From NCBI GenBank assembly GCA_963775125.1, contig CAVZHQ010000006.1:310001-374000 (forward strand): a DNA stretch of 64,000 bases, in the 5' to 3' direction. Origin of the DNA: JAHECQ01 sp963775125 (lineage in GTDB: Bacteria > Actinomycetota > Acidimicrobiia > Acidimicrobiales > SZUA-35). The translations under genes were made by a program, and so were the position numbers. This document shows, piece by piece, positions 8,785 through 17,602 of the stretch. How positions within the stretch are numbered: position 1 is the first letter of the stretch; each line of letters starts with the position of its first letter. A model generated the notes under the pieces. It was not told the origin of the DNA, did not search any database, and saw only the letters and a list, made by a program, of their open reading frames with translations.

Positions 8785-9981
8785 ATGGACGCCATCGACG
8801 CACACCTTGGCTATCAGCGGCCGCTCGGTTTGGGCTACTGGCCCCTTCCCGAGGACGATCCCGGAGTCGAGCTTCCGAGAGAATCGATTCGGCTGGTCAC
8901 CCCCGACGGAGCGTTGGTCCGGGGTCTGCTCTGGACCCCGCCGGGGGGCAAGCCGTGGAAGACGGCGGTCATTCTGGCCCACCCTCGGGCCGACTTCAGC
9001 GTCCACTACGCCTGTCCGTTGTTGGCGGCTGCCGGCTATGCGGTCTGTGGCTTCGGTACGCGGTATCTGAACAACGACATCGACTGCCTGCACGAGGCCC
9101 TGGTGGCCGACGTACAGACCGTTGCGGCCGAGATGCGGCGGCGGGGCGCCGAAGCCGTGGTGCTCCTGGGCAACTCGGGCGGCGGTTCGCTCATGGCCTT
9201 GGCCCAGGCCGAGAGCCAATGCGGCGACGGCTGGATCGGTGTGGCCGCCCATCCCGGCGAGGGGGTGTTGCTGATGGAGATGATCGATCCCTCGGTGGCC
9301 GACGAGACCGACCCGTTCGCCACGGTGCCCGAGCTCGACATGTACAACCCGGACAACGGTTGGCGGCCCTGGCCCGAGCCGTCGTCGTACGATCCGGCGT
9401 GGCTGGCCCGCTACCGCACGGCCCAAGTCGAGCGGGTGGCCCGGCTCGATGCCATCGCCAAGCGGGCACTGGCCGACTCCGAGGAAGCTCGGCAGGGCCT
9501 GTCGGCGGTCGATCGGATCGACCCGCGCCGTTACCGAGATCTTCGCGCCCGGGCGGTGGCCATGAAGTACCTGGTCATCTACCGCACGCTGGCGAATCCT
9601 GCGTATCTCGATCTGTCGATCGAGCCCGACGATCGAGCGATGGGTTCGCTGTTCGCATCTCCCGATCCGCTCGACGCCAACTACGGGCGAGGTGGTTTGG
9701 CTCGGACGATGACGGCGAGGGGTTGGCTGTCCACCTGGTCGGGGCTGTCCAGCCACGCCAAGCTCGCCGACACGATGACGAAGATCACGGTGCCGACCCT
9801 CGCTGGTCCACCCGACGGCCGACACCGAGATCCGCCTCCGTCACGCCGAAGACATCATCGCAGCCGCCAAGGCGCCGGACACGAGCCTGGTCACCATGCG
9901 GGGTGCGCTGCACTACCTCGAAGGTTCGCGGCCCGAAGCCATGGCGCACGTCGTCGACTGGCTGAAGCAGCGCTACCCGTA
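8785..9981 (+). CDS. Alpha/beta hydrolase (frameshifted near the C-terminus)
   Basis: An alpha/beta hydrolase of about 395 residues. The nucleophile elbow is VVLLGNSGGGSLMAL (G-N-S-G-G), after an N-terminal strand region with ILAHPRADFSVHYACPLL and a long cap region. Near 9803 the frame shifts by one base; after the shift VHPTADTEIRLRHAEDI supplies the catalytic Asp, and MRGALHYLEG supplies the catalytic His, ending at TAG 9981. Last gene of the operon beginning at 5339; likely an esterase or C-C bond hydrolase or thioesterase acting on the same substrate class. The indel may be a sequencing error since both halves are otherwise well kept. Confidence 0.78.
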
Positions 9982-10005
9982 GGGCAGGTCTGTCAGCGGG
10001 GCGGT

Positions 10006-10370
10006 GTCAGCGGGGTTTGCCGTCAAGAAACAGGCTGACCGCCTTGTCGATCCGGCGTTGGCGGGTGTCGGCGGTCTTGGCCCCGTTGACGTTGTCGATG
10101 TGCTAGCGCTGGAGGCTGTTGGAGAGCGTGTGGAAGGCCGGTCTCCTTTCGGACCGCTGCGTTGACCGGGATCATCGAATCGCCTGCCATGACCCCAACC
10201 GTGGTGCGGTACTCGTACCCGTTGAGGGACACGAGCACCGGCGGCTTCTTGCCGGCGTCGAGTTGTTGCAGGACCTCGGTAGGGATCACGATGCCGGTTG
10301 CCTGCTTTCCTGGCGCCTGTTCCAGGGTGGCAGAGAACTCAGCAGTGGGTCCGTTCGATGCGGTCGTCAT
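10006..10370 (-). pseudogene. DUF1905/YdeI-type protein with internal deletion and stop
   Basis: The N-terminal DUF1905 barrel is intact: FSATLEQAPGKQATGIVIP and VSLNGYEYRTTVG up to VRKETGL. Directly after GGCCTT the frame changes and the family's C-terminal helix appears as AFHTLSNSLQR, then a TAG, then HIDNVNGAKTADTRQRRIDKA and LFLDGKPR with TGA at 10006-10008. About 40 residues normally present between these pieces are missing. Frameshift, deletion and stop together mark a pseudogene. Members of this family are small cytoplasmic proteins of poorly known function. It lies 31 bases downstream of the glutathione peroxidase gene on the same strand. Confidence 0.75.
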
Positions 10371-10401
10371 GATTTCTTATGACTCCTTCGAATGCGGGTG
10401 C

Positions 10402-10872
10402 TCAGAGGGCGGCGATGAAGGCGCCGATTTGTTCGGGCGTTGCGGTTGGTGGGAATCGTTCGATGACTTCGCCGTCCGGTCCGACGAGGAACTTGGTGAA
10501 GTTCCAGGCGATGTCCGTCTTCCCTTCGGCATCGGCCTTGGCCGACGTCAGAAGCTGGTAGAGGGGCGCCTGGCCCGGCCCGTTCACTTCGATCTTGGCG
10601 AACATCGGGAAGTCGACCTGATAGCGGGACTGGGCGAACTCGAGGATCTCGGCATTGGTGCCCGGCTCCTGCGCGCCGAACTGGTTACAGGGGAAGCCGA
10701 GCACGGTGAGCCCGTCGATGTCGTGATGGAGTGCACGCAGACCTGCGTACTGAGGGGTGAGGCCTCATTTGGAGGCGACGTTCACCACCAGGGTCATCTG
10801 GTCCCGGAAGCGGCTGAACGCAATGGTTTCCCCGGTGATGGATTCCATCTCGAGATCGTGAAAGGCAGTCAT
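10402..10872 (-). CDS. Glutathione peroxidase-family selenoprotein (in-frame TGA = selenocysteine 36)
   Basis: 156 residues if TGA at 10765-10767 is read as selenocysteine. The context is VVNVASK-U-GLTPQY, the classic glutathione peroxidase active site where U or C is always found. Other tetrad residues are present: Gln64 in GFPCNQFG, and Trp123-Asn124 in WNFTKFL. The enzyme reduces peroxides with thiol donors in the cytoplasm. A hairpin just after the TGA (10735-10748) has a GGTC apical loop and fits a bacterial SECIS element. A simple stop would leave 35 useless residues. It is divergent from an SDR gene (75-base gap). Confidence 0.9.
10735..10748 (-). promoter_or_regulatory. Candidate bacterial SECIS hairpin in GPx mRNA
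   Basis: On the minus strand ACGCA-GGTC-TGCGT forms a 5-bp stem with a four-base loop GGTC. The first loop G is 22 bases after the TGA. Bacterial SECIS elements recognised by SelB carry GG or GU in an apical loop about 16-37 bases after the UGA. This match supports selenocysteine decoding at 10765-10767. Confidence 0.65.
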
Positions 10873-10947
10873 CTGCGCACTGTACCGGTGGTCCGTGCTT
10901 CGGTCGATGTTCGTCGGTGGGCGTCGCCCGTCTGCTAGACCCGGGCC

Positions 10948-11727
10948 ATGAACCCCGAACGCAGAACTGACGGCAGCGCAAAGGAACGGCCGGCCGGCCG
11001 GTGGGCTGATGTGGCCTTCGACTTCGCCGGTCGCACCGTGCTGGTGACCGGAGGAACCAATGGCATTGGACGCGGCCTGGCCGAGGGGTTCCGCCAGGCC
11101 GGGGCCCGAGTGATCGTCACCGGGACCCAACCTCGCTCGGCCTACGAAGGTCTCGACGGTCTGGACCATCGCCAGCTGCTGGTGCAGGACGCCGACGCGG
11201 TGGAGGCGTTGGCCGCTGAGCTCGGGCAGCTCGACGTCCTGGTCAACAATGCCGGAACGGCCACTCGACAGCCGAGCGAGTTGGAGCCGGCCGGGTTCAA
11301 TCAGACGATCGCCGTCAACCTCACCGCGGTCTTCCACGTCACCCATGCCTTCAAGCCCCAACTGGCCGCAAGCGGTGGGTCGGTCATCAACATCGCCAGC
11401 ATGACCTCGTACTTTGGTTCGCCCCGCATCCCTGCGTACAGCGCGTCGAAAGGGGCAATCGTTCAGCTCACCAAGTCGCTGGCGATTGCGTGGGCGGGAG
11501 ACAACATCCGGGTCAACGCCATTGCGCCGGGCTGGATCGAGTCGAACCTGACCCGGCCGCTCATCGCCGATCCGGTTCGCAACGCGGCCATCGTCGAGCG
11601 CACGGCGCTGGGCCGCTGGGGTCAGCCCGACGATTGTGCGGCCGCAGTCCTGTTCCTCGCGTCGGACGGCGCTCGCTTCATCACCGGGACGACGCTCAAC
11701 GTCGACGGCGGCTACAGCATCATGTGA
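10948..11727 (+). CDS. Short-chain dehydrogenase/reductase
   Basis: 259 residues of classical SDR type. The cofactor motif is VLVTGGTNGIGRGLA (TGxxxGxG), followed by LDVLVNNAGTA, the catalytic Ser in INIASMTSYFG, and the YSASKGA catalytic Tyr-Lys pair. The C-terminus has IRVNAIAPGWIESNLTRPL and FITGTTLNVDGGY, typical of NAD(P)H-dependent alcohol or ketone oxidoreductases. It faces the dioxygenase genes convergently (27-base gap). Its place near a Rieske dioxygenase suggests a dihydrodiol or hydroxysteroid-type dehydrogenase, but the substrate is unknown. Confidence 0.9.
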   Translation: MNPERRTDGSAKERPAGRWADVAFDFAGRTVLVTGGTNGIGRGLAEGFRQAGARVIVTGTQPRSAYEGLDGLDHRQLLVQDADAVEALAAELGQLDVLVNNAGTATRQPSELEPAGFNQTIAVNLTAVFHVTHAFKPQLAASGGSVINIASMTSYFGSPRIPAYSASKGAIVQLTKSLAIAWAGDNIRVNAIAPGWIESNLTRPLIADPVRNAAIVERTALGRWGQPDDCAAAVLFLASDGARFITGTTLNVDGGYSIM

Positions 11728-11754
11728 GCACCGTCGGGGTTCACCGGACCCGGC

Positions 11755-12270
11755 TCAGTAGAAGAGTGACAGGCTCTTGGTCGGGAGCACGTTGGCCGCG
11801 AACAGGATCTCGCGCTCGGCCAGTCGCCACCCCTCTGGGGTCTGCCGCCAGCGGTCGTTGCGGTGGCCGGCGAGGATCTCGACCTCGCGTTGCCGGCGGT
11901 GCCGGTAGAGCAGGAACGCGCTGGCCACGAAATAGTGCGGTTCGGCGGGGGTGGCGGCGGAATCGATCGAGTCAGGTGCCGCCTGGACGTGCACGTTGCT
12001 GATGAGGCGGACGGTCCGCGATGGAGGGTTCTCGGTCTGGAGCAGTCCGGTCCGAATCTTGCCCACCCGGACCTGGAGCATTGCCAGGTCGTCGGTGAAG
12101 TACTCGAGCCGGAGGGCCGACTCGACCGGTTCAGCAGCGGGGTCGACTTCGGGGCGGATGGGCGCCCGATAGACGATGTCGGGCGCAAGCAGGTCGAGCC
12201 AGTCCTCGTACCGTGCCGCGTCGAGGAGAGAGGCTTCGCGGTAGAGCAACTGGGTGAGTTCGGTCAGCAC
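11755..12270 (-). CDS. Aromatic-ring-hydroxylating dioxygenase beta subunit
   Basis: 171 residues with the SnoaL/NTF2-like fold of ring-hydroxylating dioxygenase small subunits. Recognisable parts are LLYREASLLDAARYEDWLDLL at the N-terminus (first residues), DDLAMLQVRVGKIRTGL and the C-terminal GWRLAEREILFAANVL. The subunit is structural in the alpha3beta3 enzyme. It lies 21 bases downstream of the alpha subunit and on the same strand, as expected for an operon. Confidence 0.9.
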   Translation of the reverse strand: MLTELTQLLYREASLLDAARYEDWLDLLAPDIVYRAPIRPEVDPAAEPVESALRLEYFTDDLAMLQVRVGKIRTGLLQTENPPSRTVRLISNVHVQAAPDSIDSAATPAEPHYFVASAFLLYRHRRQREVEILAGHRNDRWRQTPEGWRLAEREILFAANVLPTKSLSLFY

Positions 12271-12291
12271 CGGCGAGATCGGTGGGGGAGA

Positions 12292-13605
12292 TCACAGATC
12301 GCTCCACTTCTCTGCGAGCAGAAGATCTCGCCAACGTCGATAGAAGGCCCGGGCGTTCGACTCGCTGATCAGCAGCCCGAGCTCGCCTGGAAGGTCCGGG
12401 TCGGTGAACTCGTGGCCCATGCCCATTCCGATGTAGCTCCACTCGTTGCGGGAGATGAAGCCGCGGTGCGAGGCCGAAACCTCCTGCCACTGGTCGCCAT
12501 CGTCCTGCTCGACCAGGCCGCTCACCCCGAACGATCGTTGGAACGACCGGAGCATGAGGGTCTTCACGTCGTGTTCGACGTCGGCGTCGACGATGCCCCA
12601 CGTCCAGACTTCCATCTCGTGAGGGCCGCGGGGCATCCACATTCGGAGATTCGGGATCCCCGGCGACAGGTTGAACGAGAGGTTGGGAAAGATGGTGCCG
12701 GCAATGGGGTCGACGTGGCCGCTGCCGCGGAGCTCGCCCAAACGTTCCGATGCGTGGGGTGCATTGGCTTCGTTGAATCGCGCCGTTGCCCGGGTGCGTT
12801 CGTTCGCCTCGGCGGCTCGGAAGAGAAAGAGCCCGTGCCCGGGAGCCGGGCTGGCCTGCACGCCATCGAAGGGCGACGCCATCGTCGATCGGCCCATGGC
12901 GTTCAGCGCTGACGAATGCGCGATGGACTGCGCGTGCTGGAAGTCGGAGATGAAGTTCTCGGCGCCGGTCTTCCAGTTGGCCCGCACCGTGAACCGCTGG
13001 GGCGGGCCGATCAATTCGCTACCGTTCGGTCCCCGGTCGAGGGCCACGTCGAGGTAGAAGCGCATGTCGCCGAGATAGTCGGCAAGGGAAGGGGCCGCGT
13101 CGTCCCAGGTGGCGAAGATGAGGCCCTTGTGGGTGTCCCATCGGGCGGGCTTCAGTCCGAGTGAACCTTTGTCGAGCTCGCCGTAGTAGGCGTCCTGGCT
13201 GTTCGGAACTCCGCCGAGCGTGCCGTTGTTGCGAAACGACCAGCCGTGGTACGGGCAGGTGAAGGCGGTGGTGTTGCCCTGATCGAGTGTGCAGACGGTA
13301 CGGCCCTTGTGCGGACAGCTGTTGAGGAACACGCCGAGGTCGCCGATGCGCGAGCGCACGACGATGACGGGGTCTTCACCCATGAACGTAGTGATGAAGT
13401 CACCCGGGTTCGGGAGCTGGCTCTCGTGTCCGACGAACAGCCAGCAACGGGCGAAAATGCGCTCGAGCTCGGCCTGGTAGATCTCGTTGTCGCCGAAGAT
13501 CTGGCGGTTGATGCGTCCCTCGTCCGGCTGGACAAGGGCAGCGGCTCGGGCGAAGCGGTCAGGTGCCTGGTCGTTGGCTGAAGGCGTGTCCACGTGTGAC
13601 CCCAA
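12292..13605 (-). CDS. Rieske non-heme iron aromatic-ring dioxygenase alpha subunit
   Basis: 437 residues. The N-terminal Rieske domain binds a [2Fe-2S] cluster with NSCPHKGRTVC (C-x-H) and FTCPYHGWSF (C-x2-H). The catalytic domain has NWKTGAENFISDFQHAQSIAH, a D-x2-H-x5-H pattern as in biphenyl/toluene dioxygenases, giving the bridging Asp and the two iron-binding His. The complex adds O2 to an aromatic or unsaturated ring with electrons from a reductase, for which no gene is visible nearby. The start is ATG 13605. The beta subunit follows directly. Confidence 0.93.
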   Translation of the reverse strand: MGSHVDTPSANDQAPDRFARAAALVQPDEGRINRQIFGDNEIYQAELERIFARCWLFVGHESQLPNPGDFITTFMGEDPVIVVRSRIGDLGVFLNSCPHKGRTVCTLDQGNTTAFTCPYHGWSFRNNGTLGGVPNSQDAYYGELDKGSLGLKPARWDTHKGLIFATWDDAAPSLADYLGDMRFYLDVALDRGPNGSELIGPPQRFTVRANWKTGAENFISDFQHAQSIAHSSALNAMGRSTMASPFDGVQASPAPGHGLFLFRAAEANERTRATARFNEANAPHASERLGELRGSGHVDPIAGTIFPNLSFNLSPGIPNLRMWMPRGPHEMEVWTWGIVDADVEHDVKTLMLRSFQRSFGVSGLVEQDDGDQWQEVSASHRGFISRNEWSYIGMGMGHEFTDPDLPGELGLLISESNARAFYRRWRDLLLAEKWSDL

Positions 13606-14386
13606 TTCGTGTCCACGGCATCGTAGTCAAAAAGCGACCCAGGTCAATTTTCTCGCGCTGGCTCCGTGCCGCGTCTCCTGATGGGAGTCGGGCGGATCCA
13701 TCGGGCGTCGTCACCAGGTAGCGGTAGCCGCGAACTTCGACCTCTCCGTCGGGTCCGAGATCGATCGACACGAACTCCCAGTCGTCGCCGAAGAGTTCGA
13801 GGGTTGCGCCGGGGCCGGCATCGGCGGTGGTGCTGGGGTGTTCGTGGGTCCAGCGACGCTCGCGGAATCCGACGCCCCGAACCTTGCAGCGTGCGATGAG
13901 CTCGGCGTCGTCCTGGAGGTAGACGAATCCGTCTGCTCGTAGTTCGTGGGGCATTGACGAGATAGGGAGCCAATCCTTGTCTGCACCCTGCACGTGGTAA
14001 CGGAGGTTGTTCGCAGGGATCGCATACGCGAGATCCTTGTTGCCCGTGAGCGGTGGCATCTCGTCGTCGGCGGATTTCGGTAGGCGGGCGACCGTTCGAG
14101 GGGGTGCCGGTCTGGCCCTTCCGTCCGAGGAAGCCCTGCCCGACGGGCTTCTGCTCGACGAACGAGGTTTGGAGGTCGAAGGACTCTTCGGGCTCGCTGC
14201 CGCCCGCTTTCGAGGAGCCGGCTTCGGAGGTTCCGGCGCGGGGCGAGGCGGCTCGGGCTGCAGGTCCTTGGGGAGGTACATGCAATCGGTGCAGGTGGCC
14301 CATGGCTTGGGGAGCCCGTGTTCACAGATGTAGTCGGCCGGGACCTTCACGGCGATGCCCTTCGCTTGCAAGAATTGAACCGTCAT
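13559..14386 (-). CDS. Hypothetical protein with N-terminal CxH/CxxC knuckle
   Basis: About 275 residues from ATG 14386 (a GTG lies nine codons upstream). Near residue 20 is YICEHGLPKPWATCTDC, with CxH and CxxC that could bind one zinc. A linker rich in Pro, Ala, Ser and Arg (about residues 45-95) precedes a folded part with LAYAIPANNLRYHVQG, LISSMPHELRADGF-like sequence, and LELFGDDWEFVSIDLG. The last residues overlap the dioxygenase alpha start by 47 bases and look unlike protein, so the true stop may be displaced by an indel. The function is unknown; the HNH gene is just upstream. Confidence 0.6.
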   Translation of the reverse strand: MTVQFLQAKGIAVKVPADYICEHGLPKPWATCTDCMYLPKDLQPEPPRPAPEPPKPAPRKRAAASPKSPSTSKPRSSSRSPSGRASSDGRARPAPPRTVARLPKSADDEMPPLTGNKDLAYAIPANNLRYHVQGADKDWLPISSMPHELRADGFVYLQDDAELIARCKVRGVGFRERRWTHEHPSTTADAGPGATLELFGDDWEFVSIDLGPDGEVEVRGYRYLVTTPDGSARLPSGDAARSQREKIDLGRFLTTMPWTRIGVTRGHAFSQRPGT

Positions 14387-14450
14387 GATGGCGCACGGCG
14401 CGACGATCCCCACCCGACACGCCCCCGAGGTGGTTAATAGATACTGAGCG

Positions 14451-14897
14451 TCAAGAGGCGTGGAGCGTCAGGAGGTATTGTCCGCCGCCCTGGTCGACCG
14501 AGGTCCGGAAGGCATGGTCGGGCGCAAGGCGGGTGAGGCGATCGGCCAGCCACGCAGCGGCGGCGTCGGCGTCCGAGGCGCTCGGAAAGCGACCCACGAC
14601 GACTCGGCCTTTCTTCCGCTGTAACTGCTCGACCGAGGTGACGATGGGTGCCGGATCCGCAATGAAGAGATTGTCGGGCCATGGGACGACCGGGGCGGTT
14701 GCGCCCTTGTTCGTGTTGCAGGCCCGATGCGCCAGGCGCTCGGGCGGCATCGGGCCCTTCTTGTTCCGGGCCTTGGTCGTGATGGTGTCGACGCTCGGGC
14801 CCCGGGGATCGTTGACCGACATGTCCCGGTCGACCGCCTGATCACACAACCAGCACCGCCAGCCGTCGCTTTCGCCGACCTCGTCGAGTCGGCTCAT
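14451..14897 (-). CDS. HNH-nuclease-like protein
   Basis: 148 residues. The N-terminal half fits a minimal HNH/ββα-Me fold: CWLCDQAVDR supplies a CxxC, VDTITTKARNKKG the central strand region, and LAHRACNTNKG the H-x3-C-N-x3-G end typical of HNH proteins that recognise DNA. The first catalytic His of H-N-H is replaced (PSVDTI instead of DHIxP), so activity is uncertain. The C-terminal half has ASDADAAAAWLADRL and no known motif. It lies between a CxxC hypothetical gene and an acyl-CoA dehydrogenase (2-base gap), all on one strand. Confidence 0.65.
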   Translation of the reverse strand: MSRLDEVGESDGWRCWLCDQAVDRDMSVNDPRGPSVDTITTKARNKKGPMPPERLAHRACNTNKGATAPVVPWPDNLFIADPAPIVTSVEQLQRKKGRVVVGRFPSASDADAAAAWLADRLTRLAPDHAFRTSVDQGGGQYLLTLHAS

Positions 14898-14899
14898 GG

Positions 14900-16177
14900 T
14901 CAGCCGACCTTGCTTTCCCAGTTGCGGGCGCTGTTCAACACGTCGCTGAACGGCTTGTTGGTGTCGAAGCTGGGCTCTCGGGGCAGGCCGAGGACGCGTT
15001 CGCCGATGCCGTTGCGTTGCATCTCGTTGGTTCCTGCAGCGATGCTGGTGACCCGGCCGTTGAGGTAGTTCAGCGCCGGTTGGCCGGCGCCCTCGTCGCC
15101 GGTGGTCCAGGTCAGCGCGGCGGGCCCGCCGACTTCCATGCCCAGGCGGGCGCGGATCGGGGCCAGTACGCCCGAGGCCAACTTGCCGTACGCGGCGACC
15201 GCCGGGTCGGGCGTCGCCGACTTGCTGAGACGAGCTGCGATGCGATGGCCGAGGTGGTATTGGGCGTAGTCGTTGATGTGCGCTTTGGCGATGGCCTGGC
15301 GGGCCGCCGGGTCATCGGCCCGACCGACTCGCTTGGCCAACCCGACGAGGTCGGGGGCGAGCTCTCGGGGCTCGACCGTGGCCGCACCCATTTCGCCTGC
15401 GCCGCGCTCGTAGACGAGCATCGTCTGGGTCACTGCCCAGCCCTTGTTGACCTCGCCGATGATGTGGTCATCGGCGACCTCGACCTCGTCGAGGAACTCC
15501 TCACAGAACTCGGCGTTGCCGTTGATCTGCTGGATCTGGTTGATGGTGACACCCTTGGCGTCGGTGGGCAGCGCAAACCAGGTGAGGCCGCGGTGTTTGG
15601 GTGCGTGCCAGTCGGTCCGGGCCAGGCACATGGCCCAGTCGGCCAGGTAGGCGCCGCTGCTCCAGATCTTGGAGCCGGTGATGATCCACCGATCGCCGTC
15701 GCGGATGGCGCGGGTGCGGATACCGGCAAGGTCCGAGCCGGCTTCGGGCTCGGAGTAGAACTGGCACCACAGTTCTTCGCCCGCAAGAATCTTGGGAATG
15801 TGCTCCTGCAGGAACTCCGGCGGGCAGTGGGCCAGCAGCGAACGCCCGATGGCGCCGAAGGTGACCCCGCCCGCGGCTCCGAAGTCGGGGGTGACGTAGC
15901 CCCGTGCCTCCTCGCGGAAGGCCCGTTCGTGGAGCGCGGTAAGCCCCCGGCCGCCGTATTCGACCGGGTAGGAGATCCCGGCGAAACCGCCATCGAAGAG
16001 CTTGCGCTGAAGGACCCGAGCTTTGTCGAACTCTTCGTGCGTCGTGGTCTCGCCTTCGAGCCGGCCGACGTTCACCACGTCGGCGCGGGGTTCGAGATTT
16101 GCCTGGATCCAGGCTCGGGCCTCGAGTCGGAAGTCTTCGATGTCGACGGCGGTGCTGGTCATGGCGGTATTGGTCAT
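14900..16177 (-). CDS. Acyl-CoA dehydrogenase
   Basis: 425 residues from ATG 16177 (AGGAT eight bases upstream). It has the ACAD three-domain layout: helical N-terminus with FAGISYPVEYGGRGL, central beta domain WCQFYSEPEAGSDLAGIRTRA and WIITGSKIWSSGA, and C-terminal helical FAD domain ending AAGTNEMQRNGIGERVLGL. It oxidises an acyl-CoA to the 2-enoyl-CoA, passing electrons to ETF. A second ACAD starts upstream (gap 31 bases). Such adjacent pairs often form alpha2beta2 heterotetramers in steroid side-chain oxidation of actinobacteria. Confidence 0.92.
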   Translation of the reverse strand: MTNTAMTSTAVDIEDFRLEARAWIQANLEPRADVVNVGRLEGETTTHEEFDKARVLQRKLFDGGFAGISYPVEYGGRGLTALHERAFREEARGYVTPDFGAAGGVTFGAIGRSLLAHCPPEFLQEHIPKILAGEELWCQFYSEPEAGSDLAGIRTRAIRDGDRWIITGSKIWSSGAYLADWAMCLARTDWHAPKHRGLTWFALPTDAKGVTINQIQQINGNAEFCEEFLDEVEVADDHIIGEVNKGWAVTQTMLVYERGAGEMGAATVEPRELAPDLVGLAKRVGRADDPAARQAIAKAHINDYAQYHLGHRIAARLSKSATPDPAVAAYGKLASGVLAPIRARLGMEVGGPAALTWTTGDEGAGQPALNYLNGRVTSIAAGTNEMQRNGIGERVLGLPREPSFDTNKPFSDVLNSARNWESKVG

Positions 16178-16208
16178 ATCGATCCTCGTTCTTGCGTTCT
16201 TCGCTCGC

Positions 16209-17327
16209 CTACAGGCCGGACAACTGGCAGAGATGTTCGCGATGCCACGAGGCGTCGCCGTACAAGCCGGCATCGGACGTGAGCCGTCGCAGGTACAGAT
16301 GCTGATCGTGTTCCCACGTGTAGCCGATGCCGCCGAAGACCTGGAAGCAGTTCTGGGCCAGTTCGATGGCAGCGTCGCCGACCTGCGCCTTGGCGATACT
16401 GGCGGCGTGGGGCCCGTAGCCGTCGTCGGAGCCGAGCGACCGGGCGGCAGCCAGGACGACGGCCTTGCTGATTTCGACGGCGAGGCTGGTGTCGGCCAGT
16501 AGGTGCTTCACTGCCTGGAACGAGCCGATGGGGCGTCCGAAGGCGATTCGATCCTTCGCGTACTGGAGCGTCATCTCGAACTCGTGGTGCATCGCCCCGA
16601 CCGACTCGGCGGCGGTGAGCAGCGCAGCAAGCGCCAGCTGTTGGTTGAGTTGTTCCTCGGTGGTTCCGAGGACAGCGGATGCGGGCACCGTCACGTCGTC
16701 GAACTGGACGTCGGCGAAGCGGCGGCTGAGATCGAGTGATTCGAGCGGGGTGACCGTGACGCCGGGCGCGTCGGCCCCGACGATCACCTGGACCGTGCCG
16801 GTCGGAGACTCGCAGGTCACGAGCAGCAGCGATGCCGGTTCAATGTCTTGCACCGCGGTCTTGCGGCCAGAGATCACGAGACCTCCGTCGGCGGCCGGAG
16901 CGGCGGTCGCGCCGCCACCGAGCTGTCCGTTGCTGCCAACGCTGGCCAGGGCCCACGAACCGGAAACCTCACCGTTCACCAACTTGGGCAGCACCTCTTG
17001 TCGAAGTTGGTCCGTGCCGGCGAGCGTCACGGCGAAGGCGACGACGTTCGTCCCCACGAATGCTCCGGGTTGGAGGCCTTCGCCTCGCTTGTACGCGATG
17101 AGCGCAGCGTCGAGTGCCCCGTTTCCCGAAACGCAACCGCCGCCGAGCGCCTCGGGTACCAGCATGGAATACCAGCCCAGTTCCGCGGCCTGCCTGTGGT
17201 ACCTGTCGTTGAACGCCTGGTCTCGGCCGGCCTCATCCCGGATGAGGGTGAGCGGGCACGCCTGCTCCATGAACCGTGCGGAGACATCGAGCAACGCTCG
17301 TTGGTCCTCGGTGACGTCGGTGTCCAC
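16209..17327 (-). CDS. Acyl-CoA dehydrogenase (pair partner)
   Basis: 372 residues of the shorter ACAD type. Seen are FMEQACPLTLIRDEAGRDQ, GWYSMLVPEALGGG, RFADVQFDDVTVPASAVLG and the FAD-domain FQVFGGIGYTWEHDQHLYLRR (split here by reading only its parts). The usual glutamate base position is not obvious, as in the non-catalytic or FAD-binding partner of heteromeric ACADs. First gene of a four- or five-gene minus-strand run down to the HNH gene. It likely works with the dehydrogenase downstream on a bulky CoA ester. Confidence 0.9.
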   Translation of the reverse strand: MDTDVTEDQRALLDVSARFMEQACPLTLIRDEAGRDQAFNDRYHRQAAELGWYSMLVPEALGGGCVSGNGALDAALIAYKRGEGLQPGAFVGTNVVAFAVTLAGTDQLRQEVLPKLVNGEVSGSWALASVGSNGQLGGGATAAPAADGGLVISGRKTAVQDIEPASLLLVTCESPTGTVQVIVGADAPGVTVTPLESLDLSRRFADVQFDDVTVPASAVLGTTEEQLNQQLALAALLTAAESVGAMHHEFEMTLQYAKDRIAFGRPIGSFQAVKHLLADTSLAVEISKAVVLAAARSLGSDDGYGPHAASIAKAQVGDAAIELAQNCFQVFGGIGYTWEHDQHLYLRRLTSDAGLYGDASWHREHLCQLSGL

Positions 17328-17540
17328 CTGTCGTCCTGCCTTTCCATCTGGTCTGGATCTCGACTGCTTCTGGTCGCGATCAGGTCTTGGCTGGTTACGT
17401 CAGCCGACCAGCCCCATCTTGGCGCGCGCGTCGGCGGGCTACCGCATCGAGCCGGCTGGTGGCTGCCGATGGCCCCCGGGGTGAATCCGGGATCCCGATC
17501 GAGCCCAGTTGCCCCACTCGGGCCGACTTCGGCCGACTCC

Positions 17541-17597
17541 GGCCGTTCTGTGCAGCGTTGGCCACGTGAGGCGTGGATATCGCTGCACAGTTCCTGC
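17541..17597. repeat. Dispersed nested-palindrome element, copy A (best paired)
   Basis: CTGTGCAGCG (17548-17557) pairs perfectly with CGCTGCACAG (17581-17590). Inside is CCACG (17562-17566) pairing with CGTGG (17572-17576), loop TGAGG, with four-base internal loops TTGG and ATAT. It lies in the 275-base gap between the MarR gene end and the acyl-CoA dehydrogenase start, both minus strand, where no gene was seen. It could act as a terminator-like or mobile palindromic repeat. Confidence 0.65.
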
Positions 17598-17602
17598 TGG
17601 GC

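Noticed and set aside
15017..16282. 421-codon plus-strand open frame
   Set aside because: Antisense to an acyl-CoA dehydrogenase with conserved motifs; composition is that of a shadow frame.
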